Positions 6,128 through 12,228 of a stretch of DNA of 12,228 bases are shown here, in pieces. The position numbers and the translations under genes are program-made. The notes under the pieces were generated by a model. The model was given only the letters and a program-made list of their open reading frames with translations, was not told where the DNA came from and made no database searches. The stretch's first letter is position 1; each line of letters begins with the position of its first letter. The stretch spans positions 1-12,228 of the forward strand of contig JAPPKD010000285.1 in NCBI GenBank assembly GCA_028820215.1, written 5' to 3'. The DNA comes from Spirochaetaceae bacterium. GTDB taxonomy: Bacteria > Spirochaetota > Spirochaetia > SZUA-6 > Bin103.

Positions 6128-7232
6128 GCCGCTGAGTGCCGGCGTCGTAGAGGTTGCCTGACCGCACCCGCACGGCGAGCCGCTGTCCCGGCCGCGGGGG
6201 CTGCGGTCCGCCGTAGCGCGCGACCAGCTCCTGCCATCCGTCGCCCAGGCGCAGATGCAGCACGCTGGCAGCGCCCTCCGGCTGTGCCGCGGTCACCTCG
6301 ACCTGCAGCACGCCGGCGGTGTCATGGGACGCCGGGTCCAGCACCGCGACGTTCTCGGCGCGGATGTCCATCACTACCCGCTGGCCGGGGAACAGCGACC
6401 CGTCGGGGGAGAAGGGGACCGCCTGGGAGGTGCTGCCTTCGGGTTGCAGGGCCAGAGCGCCGTCGGCCGCGGAGACGATCTCGCCGCGCAGCAGCGCGCC
6501 GCCATGCGCGCCGAACAGTGCGGCCACCGGCACGGTCGCGGGCGTCCGGTAGAGCTCCGCGGGCCGGCCGACCTGGTGGATCTCGCCCGAGAACATCGCG
6601 GCGACGCGATCGCCGAGCGCCATCGCCTCCGCCACGTCGTGGGTGACGTAGAGCGTGGTGGCGCCGATGCGCCGGTGGAGCTGCTTGAGCTCGGTGCGGA
6701 GCTGGACGCGCAGCTTGGGATCGACGTTGGACAGCGGCTCGTCGAGCAGCAACACCTGCGGCTGCTTTACCAGTGCCCGCGCGATCGCAACACGCTGCTG
6801 CTGGCCGCCCGACAGCTCCTTGGGATAGCGCTGCTCCAGACCGATCAGTTCCACCACGTCCAGCGCCTGACGGACCGCCTTGCCGATCCGGCCCCGCCCG
6901 GCGCGCCGGATCTGCAGCGGAAACGCGATGTTCTGCGCCACCGTCATGTGCGGGTAGAGCGCGTACGACTGGAACACCATGCCGACGCGCCGCCTGGCCG
7001 GCGCGACGTCGATCTGCCGCGGCTCGCTGAATACGGCTTCGCCGCCGATCAGGATCTCGCCCAGCACCGGCTGCTCCAGCCCGGCAATGGCGCGCAGCAT
7101 GGTCGTCTTGCCGCAGCCGGAGGCGCCCACGACGACCAGGAACTCGCCTTCCTCTACGTGGAGGGTCACGCCATGCGTGGCGATCACGTCGCCGTACTGG
7201 ACGGTGACGTGGCGTACGGTGATGTCAGCCAC
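6045..7232 (-). CDS. MalK/UgpC-type ABC transporter ATP-binding protein
   Basis: The nucleotide-binding subunit of a carbohydrate (CUT1-type) ABC importer, acting on the cytoplasmic face. Numbered from GTG 7250, it shows Walker A GASGCGKTT (42-50), Q-loop MVFQSYALYPHM (Q94), signature LSGGQQQR (146-153), Walker B VLLLDEPLSNVDP (166-178) and H-loop YVTHD (H204). A long C-terminal region (about 240-385) resembles the TOBE/regulatory domain of MalK and UgpC. I prefer the GTG at 7232 (ADITVRHVTV follows), because relatives usually begin about that far before the first strand. The GTG at 7250 would add six residues, and neither has a clear ribosome site. No permease genes are adjacent, so it may serve several transporters, perhaps with the solute-binding protein further right. 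It diverges from the dipeptidase gene. Its 3' end overlaps the MutS-like gene by 83 bp. Confidence 0.93.
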   Translation of the reverse strand: MADITVRHVTVQYGDVIATHGVTLHVEEGEFLVVVGASGCGKTTMLRAIAGLEQPVLGEILIGGEAVFSEPRQIDVAPARRRVGMVFQSYALYPHMTVAQNIAFPLQIRRAGRGRIGKAVRQALDVVELIGLEQRYPKELSGGQQQRVAIARALVKQPQVLLLDEPLSNVDPKLRVQLRTELKQLHRRIGATTLYVTHDVAEAMALGDRVAAMFSGEIHQVGRPAELYRTPATVPVAALFGAHGGALLRGEIVSAADGALALQPEGSTSQAVPFSPDGSLFPGQRVVMDIRAENVAVLDPASHDTAGVLQVEVTAAQPEGAASVLHLRLGDGWQELVARYGGPQPPRPGQRLAVRVRSGNLYDAGTQRLIARCLPEETPPAPRGEPVSSAAAARS

Positions 7233-7329
7233 GAGCCGGGATGGTACCACCCCGAGCGACGGCCGCCGACCGGCGGAAAATGTGCGACGCTGTCACGGCG
7301 GCAACACCCGCACCGGAGGATCCCTGCCC

Positions 7330-8397
7330 ATGTTGATCGTCGACTCGCACCTCGACATCGCGTACAACGCGCTCGACTGGAATCGCGACCTGACGCAGAG
7401 CATCACGGCGATCCGCGACGCGGAAGCCGGCATGGGCCAAAAGGGCCGGGGAGCCGGCGTGGTCTGCTTCGAGGAACTGCGCCGCGGCGGGATCGGCCTG
7501 ATCTTCGTCACCGTGCACTGCCGGCTGGCCTCGCTGGGCAGGCGGTTCGCGGGCGTGCGCACGCAGGACATCGCCTATGCCAGGGCGATGGGGGAGCTTG
7601 CCTACTACCGGCTGATGGCCTCACGCGGAGTCCTGCGGCAGATCCGCGACCGCGCAGGGCTCGACGCCCACCTGGCGGAGTGGGAGCGAGACCCGCAGCA
7701 GGCGCCGATCGGCTTCGTGCTGACCATGGAGGGGGCGGACCCGATCGTCGGCCCGGAGCAGGTCGGCGAGTGGTGGGACAATGGGCTGCGCATCGTCAGC
7801 CTCGTCCACTACGGCATCAGCTCGTACTCCCATGGGACGCAGGCGCCGGGAGGCCTGACCGAGCGGGGCGGTCCGATGCTGGACGCGCTCGAGCGCGCCG
7901 GGATGCTGCTGGACGTGAGCCACCTGGCCGAGCAGGCGTTCTGGGAGGCGCTGGACAGGTTCGGCGGGCAGGTTCTGGCGACCCACAACTGCTGCCGGGC
8001 GCTGTGCGACCACGACCGGCAACTGGACGACGATCAGATCCGGGCGCTGGCCGCGCGCGGCGGGGTGATCGGCACCGCGCTTGACGACTGGATGCTGTCG
8101 CCGCTCTGGGACCCGGAGGCGATGGACAACACCGGCATCGCGCTGGCCACGGTCGCCGACCACATCGACCATATCTGCCAGGTCACCGGCAGTTGCGAGC
8201 ATGCCGCGATCGGCACGGACCTTGACGGCGGCTACGGAAGGGAGCAATCTCCTGCCGACCTGTACACCATCGCTGACGTGCGCAAGGTGGCGGGAATCCT
8301 CAGGGAGCGCGGCTACGGCGACGCGGATGTCGCGAACGTCATGCACGGCAACTGGGTGCGCTTGCTGCGCTCCTCCTGGAGTCAAGGTACCGCATGA
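7330..8397 (+). CDS. Membrane dipeptidase family (peptidase M19) metallohydrolase
   Basis: A 355-residue TIM-barrel amidohydrolase of the renal/membrane dipeptidase family, which cleaves dipeptides with a two-metal centre. The metal-ligand motifs appear in the expected order: DSHLDIAYN at the start (His-x-Asp), TMEGADP (bridging Glu), LLDVSHL (His), LATHNCCRAL (His; usually Ser-His-Ser in relatives), AIGTDLDGG (Asp) and MHGNWVRLL near the C-terminus. No signal peptide is visible, so it is probably cytoplasmic despite the family name. The ATG at 7330 has GGAGGA (7315-7320) 9 nt upstream. Longer in-frame starts read as antisense of the ABC gene. Its last four bases overlap the Amt start (ATGA), implying a two-gene operon. 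Substrate specificity, including possible D-residues, cannot be read from the sequence. Confidence 0.9.
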   Translation: MLIVDSHLDIAYNALDWNRDLTQSITAIRDAEAGMGQKGRGAGVVCFEELRRGGIGLIFVTVHCRLASLGRRFAGVRTQDIAYARAMGELAYYRLMASRGVLRQIRDRAGLDAHLAEWERDPQQAPIGFVLTMEGADPIVGPEQVGEWWDNGLRIVSLVHYGISSYSHGTQAPGGLTERGGPMLDALERAGMLLDVSHLAEQAFWEALDRFGGQVLATHNCCRALCDHDRQLDDDQIRALAARGGVIGTALDDWMLSPLWDPEAMDNTGIALATVADHIDHICQVTGSCEHAAIGTDLDGGYGREQSPADLYTIADVRKVAGILRERGYGDADVANVMHGNWVRLLRSSWSQGTA

Positions 8398-9590
8398 ATC
8401 TCGTCGACACCGGTTTCGTTCTGATCTGCTCGGCCCTCGTGTTCCTGATGACACCGGGTCTGGCCTTCTTCTATGGCGGCCTGGTCGGCCGCCACAACAC
8501 CCTGACGATCATGGCCCAGAACCTGATCTCGCTCGGGGTCGTCACCGTCGTCTGGATCGTGCTGGGGTTCTCCCTGGCGTTCGGCGACAGCATCGGCGGC
8601 ATCTTCGGGGACCTCAGGTACGGGCTGTTCAAGATCGAAGTGGACGACGTGTTCCCCGGCACGACGATCCCGACCTGGACGTTCTTCCTGTTCCAGATGA
8701 TGTTCGCGGTGATCACGCCGGCGCTCATCACCGGCGCCTTCGTCGACCGGTTCCGGTTCTCCAGCTACCTGATCTTCATTTCGGTCTGGAGCCTGGTGGT
8801 CTACTCGGTCCTGGCCCATTCCGTGTGGGGCGACGGCCTGCTCGCCAGGCTGGGGGCAATCGACTTCGCCGGCGGCACGGTCGTGCACATCTCGGCCGGC
8901 ATGGCGGCGCTCGCCACCATCGCCGTGCTGGGCAAGCGCCACACGCGGACCGCCCCGCACGACGTCCGCTTCGTCGCCCTGGGCGCGGCGCTGCTGTGGT
9001 TCGGCTGGTTCGGCTTCAACGGCGGCAGCGCGCTGTCACCCAACGAGATCGCCTCGATCGCCTTCCTCAACACCGACATCTCGGCATCGACGGCGATGGT
9101 GGTGTGGATGCTCATGTCGTGGCTGCACAAGGGGAAGCCCAGCATCATCGGCGCGCTCACCGGCGCGATCGCCGGACTGATCGCGATCACCCCCGCGGCC
9201 GGCTACGTGACGCCGGGGTCGGCGGCGATCATCGGCGTGCTGGCCGGCGCGGTCTGCTACGGCGCCGTGCTGTTCAAGGAGCGCATGGACTGGGACGACG
9301 CCTTGGACGTGTGGGCCGTGCACGGCGTCGGCGGGGTGCTGGGATCGATCCTGACCGGAGTCTTCGCCTCGCCCAAGACCGGGGCGCCACCCGGGCTGAT
9401 CTTCGGCGAGACGGGACTGTTCTTCGCTAATCTCGGCGCCACGGTGATCAGCATGGTCTACGCGTTCGCGATGACCTGGATCGTCCTGAAGGTGATCGGC
9501 TGGATCAAGCGGCTGAAGCCGGAGACCGACGAACTGGAGGCCGGTCTGGACCTGACCTTCCACGGGGAGCGCGCCCTGGACCACGACTGA
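8394..9590 (+). CDS. amt: Amt-family ammonium transporter
   Basis: A 398-residue channel-like membrane protein with about eleven hydrophobic segments, the normal Amt length and topology. Key features are intact: the pore histidines H165 (TVVHISAGMAAL) and H310 (WAVHGVGGVLG), the recruitment-site Asp D157 (IDFAGG), the phenylalanine-rich FFLFQMMFAVITPAL gate region (about 97-111), W145 in AHSVWGDG, and FGWFGFNGGS. It should conduct ammonium across the inner membrane for assimilation. The C-terminal tail is hydrophilic and could contact a PII protein. No glnK follows, although amt is commonly paired with it. Translation is probably coupled to the dipeptidase through the ATGA overlap. Channel function is confident; the link to dipeptide nitrogen is inferred. 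Confidence 0.95.
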   Translation: MNLVDTGFVLICSALVFLMTPGLAFFYGGLVGRHNTLTIMAQNLISLGVVTVVWIVLGFSLAFGDSIGGIFGDLRYGLFKIEVDDVFPGTTIPTWTFFLFQMMFAVITPALITGAFVDRFRFSSYLIFISVWSLVVYSVLAHSVWGDGLLARLGAIDFAGGTVVHISAGMAALATIAVLGKRHTRTAPHDVRFVALGAALLWFGWFGFNGGSALSPNEIASIAFLNTDISASTAMVVWMLMSWLHKGKPSIIGALTGAIAGLIAITPAAGYVTPGSAAIIGVLAGAVCYGAVLFKERMDWDDALDVWAVHGVGGVLGSILTGVFASPKTGAPPGLIFGETGLFFANLGATVISMVYAFAMTWIVLKVIGWIKRLKPETDELEAGLDLTFHGERALDHD

Positions 9591-9650
9591 GTCGGGCGCG
9601 CGGTTGACGGACCACGCGCGGCTGCTCAGGGTTGGCTTGGAGGCACGATC

Positions 9651-10112
9651 ATGTCAGAGAACGTAACTCATGCCGGCAAGGCGGTTCAGGGCTTGGCCGG
9701 GGTACTGACGGCCCTGACGGTGCTCGCCACGGTGGTCTTCACGCTGCTCGGCATTTTCGGCGTGGTCGACATGAAGGCAGTGCGGACCGAGGGATTCGCG
9801 CTGGCGTACGTGGTCGGGGTGGGGACGTTCGCGCTGAGTCCATTGGTTGCGGTCGGCGTCGTCGCCGTCGGTATGGGCAGCGCGATCGGCATCATCGCCA
9901 TCGGTGCCGGGTCCGCGCGCGGCATCGTCGCGATCAGCGGAGACGATGCGGGCGGCATCATCGCCATCAGCGCCGGCGGGCGGGCGTCCGGCCTCCTCAT
10001 CGGCATCGGCGACGAAGCCAAGGGGCTCATCGCGATCGCCTACTCGGGCAGAACGGCCGGCCCCTTCGCGCGCTGGCCCCCATGGTCGGCCGCAGGGTCC
10101 GCGATAGACTGA
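9651..10112 (+). CDS. Small membrane protein with Gly/Ile-rich short repeats, function unknown
   Basis: I do not recognise a named family. The 153-residue product has a clear transmembrane segment (about 15-37) and a second hydrophobic stretch (about 48-75). From about residue 69 to 137 it repeats every 11-12 residues: GIIAIGAGSAR, GIVAISGDDAG, GIIAISAGGRAS, GLLIGIGDEAK, GLIAIAYSGRTA. The strict G-hydrophobic-hydrophobic-A/G-I pattern with small polar turns suggests a beta-solenoid-like stack, or a membrane-associated repeat. A good ribosome site (GGAGG, 9639-9643) lies 7 nt before the ATG. It follows amt by 60 bp on the same strand and may be read from the same transcript. It ends 18 bp before the stop of the convergent cysteine hydrolase. 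It is probably a real gene because of the ribosome site and coherent repeats. Confidence 0.72.
   Translation: MSENVTHAGKAVQGLAGVLTALTVLATVVFTLLGIFGVVDMKAVRTEGFALAYVVGVGTFALSPLVAVGVVAVGMGSAIGIIAIGAGSARGIVAISGDDAGGIIAISAGGRASGLLIGIGDEAKGLIAIAYSGRTAGPFARWPPWSAAGSAID
9855..10061 (+). repeat. Degenerate 11-12-codon repeats in the small membrane protein gene
   Basis: About six units, each encoding a G-[IVL]-[IVL]-[AI]-[IG] core followed by small or charged residues. At the DNA level the units share GGCATCATCGCCATC-like blocks with variable linkers. The variable unit length (33 or 36 bp) argues for old duplication rather than recent slippage. Confidence 0.6.
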
Positions 10113-10130
10113 CCCGGGAAAGTCGTCGGT

Positions 10131-10820
10131 CTACGACGGCAGGATTTCCGCCAGTACGTCGTCCGTGGTCGCCACCCGACCGAATACGCGGGCGTGCATG
10201 AGCAGCGCGTCCCGGTGTGCCCGCGCGGTGTAGGTGGCGCAAGCGTCTTCGCAGATCAGCGAGTGGTAGCCGAGCTCGGCTGCGACGCGTGCCGTGCCGT
10301 GCACGCACATGTCCGTGGCGATCCCGACGGTCACGACGTCGCGCACGCCCATATTGCGCAGCGCGTGGTCGAGGATCGAGGCGTTGAACGCGCCGGAGGT
10401 CAGCTTGTCGACCGCCAGCTCGTCCTCCCGCGGGGCGAGCGCCGGCATCACGTCGTACGCGGCCGTGCCGCGGTACCGCGAGACTGGCGCCCGCCCTACG
10501 TGTCGCCGGAGGCGCGCGGTGAGCTCGTCGCCATGCGGAGTGATCGCCCCGTTGCGCGTGTACACGACACGTCTCCCGTGCTCCCGGAACGAGTCCAGCA
10601 GCCGGCGGATGTTCGGCACCACCAAGTCGGCGATCCTGCCGTTCCAGTAGGCCGCGATCTCCGGAAACCTGGCCCCGATCCGGCTCTCGGGATCGATGGT
10701 CCCGTCGCTTCCCTGCATGTCGACCACCAGCAACGCGGTCGCGTCGGGGTCGAGGCGGAAGTCGGTGCCGATCAGATCGAACGGCCACTCGGGGTCGTGC
10801 TCTTGGGCGAGCCAGCTCAT
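10131..10820 (-). CDS. Cysteine hydrolase of the isochorismatase family
   Basis: A 229-residue alpha/beta hydrolase of the isochorismatase-like/amidohydrolase superfamily. The catalytic triad is visible: Asp34 in LLVVDMQG, Lys139 in VDKLTSGAF and Cys172 in GIATDMCVHGTAR, the last just after the bend typical of the family. The presence of Cys argues for an amidase-type reaction (nicotinamidase, N-carbamoylsarcosine amidase or ureidoacrylate-type) rather than true isochorismatase, which lacks it. The exact substrate is open. The ATG at 10820 has GGAGG just upstream. A longer in-frame start at 10949 would run through the promoter region of the divergent gene and is unlikely. The gene stands alone, converging with the small repeat protein and diverging from the solute-binding protein. 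An amide-releasing role would fit the nearby ammonium channel, but that is only inference. Confidence 0.9.
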   Translation of the reverse strand: MSWLAQEHDPEWPFDLIGTDFRLDPDATALLVVDMQGSDGTIDPESRIGARFPEIAAYWNGRIADLVVPNIRRLLDSFREHGRRVVYTRNGAITPHGDELTARLRRHVGRAPVSRYRGTAAYDVMPALAPREDELAVDKLTSGAFNASILDHALRNMGVRDVVTVGIATDMCVHGTARVAAELGYHSLICEDACATYTARAHRDALLMHARVFGRVATTDDVLAEILPS

Positions 10821-10897
10821 GGCGCTCCTCCGGTCGGCGTTGCAGCGACCACGGTACCAAGCGAGTCCGAAGCATGCCAGATGACGGCGAACCGCGC

Positions 10898-10926
10898 TTG
10901 AAACGGCAGGGTCGATCTCGTACGGT
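10898..10926 (+). promoter_or_regulatory. Candidate sigma-70-type promoter for the solute-binding protein
   Basis: TTGAAA (10898-10903) and TACGGT (10921-10926) are separated by 17 bp, the best spacing for a housekeeping promoter. The -35 matches five of six consensus bases and the -10 only three. Transcription would begin near 10933, about 42 bases before the start codon, ahead of the strong AGGAGG at 10961-10966. It lies in the 154-bp divergent gap, where no other gene is seen. Confidence 0.35.
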
Positions 10927-10974
10927 CGGGTCCACTCTCGCAACATCACCGATCACGGACAGGAGGGACTCGGG

Positions 10975-12177
10975 ATGAACAGAAGAACACTTTTCCTCAT
11001 GCTCTCGGCCGCGCTTGCGGTATCGATCGCGCCGTTTGCGGTTGCCACCGGAGAAGGCGAGGCGGCTTCGGACGAACCGGTCACGATCACGATGTGGGTG
11101 CAGAACTACAACGGCACCGAGTCGCCGATCGAGGAGATCTCCACGATGTTCGCCGAGCTCTACGCTCAGGCCGAGGAAATGTTCAACGTCGACATCGTCG
11201 AGGAGTATCAGCTCGGCTACGGCGAGTACCGGGACAAACTGGTCGCGACCGCGCAGGCGGATGCCCTGCCCGAGATCGTCAGCGTCGACAACTCGTGGTT
11301 TCCCGAGATGATTCGCCTGGGAGCGCTGCAGCCGCTGGACGACTTCTGGTCGGATGCGGATCGACAGGATTTCTTTCCCGGAACCATCAGCCATGCCATC
11401 GGGCCGGACGGCAAGATCTACGCGCTGTGGTTCTGGACCGATACCTACCTGATCTATTACCGCGCGGACCTGTTCGAGGCGGCGGGCATCGATCCGTTGC
11501 CGGTCGATCGAGCGCTCACGTGGGATGAGTTCACGGAGACCGCCATGAAGCTCAACACGGGCGACGTGACCGGCTTCATGTTCCCGGCCGCGCGGTGGGC
11601 GGGCGCCAGCACCGGCATGCTCGGGATGTTCTGGGGCCAGGGCGGACTCCTGTTCGATGACGCGGGAGACTTCGTGCTCGGTAATCCGGACAACCGCCAG
11701 GCCATGATCGACGTGCTGCAGTGGTACCACGACCTGATCTACACGCACGGCGTATCGACCAGGGAGTCGGCCGACTGGAAGGGCGGAGCCCCTCCGCAGG
11801 CGTTCCTGGACGGCAAGGTGGCGATGTACCTCGGCGGCACGTGGCAGGTCGGAGCGATCGCCGACGGCGCTCCCGCCATCTACGAGCACCTGGCGGCCGG
11901 GTTCCTGCCGCAGGAAGCCGGTGCGAATCCGGCCGCCCGCAACGGCGGCTTCGGGTACGGGATCGCCACCGACGATCCGGTCAAGAAGGAAAAGGCGTGG
12001 CAGGTGCTGGAGTTCATCACCAGGGCCGATGCGATGGCTCAGAACGCCAGTGCCATCAGCTCCTTCCCGACGCGCAAGAGCGCGTTCGACTCCGCCAAGT
12101 ACCGGCCCTCGCCGATCTCCCCCGCGGCGCTCGGGCAGTTGGACTCAGCGCGCCCCACGCCGAAGTCGCCACTCTGA
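10975..12177 (+). CDS. Extracellular solute-binding protein (family 1, sugar ABC importer), 3' truncated
   Basis: A secreted binding protein for a carbohydrate-type ABC importer, 400 residues as read. The signal peptide is MNRRTLFLMLSAALAVSIAP with a probable cut near AVA (about residue 24) and no lipobox Cys. A GEGEA stretch follows it. The body shows family 1 features: VTITMWVQNYNG, a GEYRDKLVATAQADALPEIV segment, ALTWDEFTETAMKL, QAFLDGKVAMYLGGTWQ and KKEKAWQVLEFIT. The last residues (GQLDSARPTPKSPL) match the place where relatives usually continue for several dozen residues of C-terminal helices. Here a TGA arises from T12175 plus the first two bases of the terminal repeat, so the stop is made by the junction. 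It is therefore a broken gene, or one cut at a contig edge. AGGAGG lies 8 nt before the ATG. It could partner the MalK-type ATPase at 6045-7232. Confidence 0.9.
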   Translation: MNRRTLFLMLSAALAVSIAPFAVATGEGEAASDEPVTITMWVQNYNGTESPIEEISTMFAELYAQAEEMFNVDIVEEYQLGYGEYRDKLVATAQADALPEIVSVDNSWFPEMIRLGALQPLDDFWSDADRQDFFPGTISHAIGPDGKIYALWFWTDTYLIYYRADLFEAAGIDPLPVDRALTWDEFTETAMKLNTGDVTGFMFPAARWAGASTGMLGMFWGQGGLLFDDAGDFVLGNPDNRQAMIDVLQWYHDLIYTHGVSTRESADWKGGAPPQAFLDGKVAMYLGGTWQVGAIADGAPAIYEHLAAGFLPQEAGANPAARNGGFGYGIATDDPVKKEKAWQVLEFITRADAMAQNASAISSFPTRKSAFDSAKYRPSPISPAALGQLDSARPTPKSPL

Positions 12178-12228
12178 GCCAATTGCGGTGTTCCAAGTGC
12201 AATGATGGCAATGAGATATAGGAGGGGG
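12176..12228. repeat. Right copy of 53-bp terminal inverted repeat
   Basis: Exact reverse complement of 2-54. It starts directly after the truncated solute-binding protein sequence and runs to the last base. Read left to right, it goes from GAGCCAATTGCGG to a terminal ATATAGGAGGGGG, so the element proper would continue beyond the window on this side, as it would on the left. Identity with the left copy ends abruptly at 12175 (T here; the left copy implies G), which marks a sharp element boundary. Confidence 0.85.

Noticed and set aside
6255..8084. Open plus-strand frame of 609 codons across the ABC ATPase and dipeptidase genes
   Set aside because: It spans two unrelated confirmed genes in other frames and shows no domain of its own.
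10122..10137. GTCGT/ACGAC hairpin between the small repeat protein and the cysteine hydrolase
   Set aside because: A 5-bp stem with no U-tract, overlapping the hydrolase stop, is too weak to call a terminator.
10131..10820. Annotation as true isochorismatase (siderophore pathway)
   Set aside because: A Cys is present at the nucleophile position, typical of amidase-type members, and no siderophore genes are nearby.
10027..11889. Open minus-strand frame of 620 codons opposite the solute-binding protein
   Set aside because: The plus strand carries a signal peptide, a strong ribosome site and clear family 1 features. The minus frame gives low-complexity Arg-rich sequence.

Overview
The window is high-GC bacterial DNA, densely packed with genes on both strands. 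It looks like one complete contig: its two ends are the same 53-bp sequence in opposite orientation (2-54 and 12176-12228). The best guess at the host is an environmental Spirochaetota-like bacterium. The solute-binding protein has a Gly-Glu-Gly-Glu-Ala stretch just after its signal peptide, which I associate with spirochaete sugar-binding proteins, and a UxuA-type dehydratase, MalK-type ATPase and VapBC are compatible. This taxonomic call is a weak inference. I saw no rRNA, tRNA, CRISPR array or transposase gene.

Layout from left to right. (1) Left copy of the terminal repeat, then a SAM-dependent methyltransferase (+). (2) A minus-strand pair: a UxuA/mannonate-dehydratase-like TIM-barrel enzyme, followed 13 bp later by a membrane-anchored DnaQ-fold protein that has lost most of its catalytic residues. 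(3) A divergent plus-strand run: vapB, vapC, a secreted eight-repeat Sel1 protein, and a MutS-like ATPase without mismatch-recognition domains. Junctions are tight (1-bp overlap, 8-bp overlap, 33-bp gap), so this is probably one transcription unit. (4) A MalK/UgpC-type sugar ABC ATPase (-), whose 3' end overlaps the MutS-like gene tail to tail by 83 bp. (5) Diverging from it, an M19 dipeptidase overlapping an Amt ammonium channel by 4 bp, then a small membrane protein with Gly/Ile-rich repeats (+). (6) A cysteine hydrolase of the isochorismatase family (-). (7) Diverging from that, a secreted solute-binding protein (+) whose reading frame stops exactly where the right copy of the terminal repeat begins.

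How the genes may work together. The solute-binding protein, MalK-type ATPase and UxuA-like enzyme suggest uptake and breakdown of sugars or sugar acids, although no permease genes are present. The dipeptidase-Amt pair suggests nitrogen acquisition. Most of the window is ordinary accessory metabolism. The observations most worth a second look are the matching inverted ends with the truncated gene, the degenerate membrane-tethered exonuclease fold, the Glu-to-Gln change in VapC, and the vapBC-Sel1-MutS-like arrangement. I did not find a clearly new multi-gene system.
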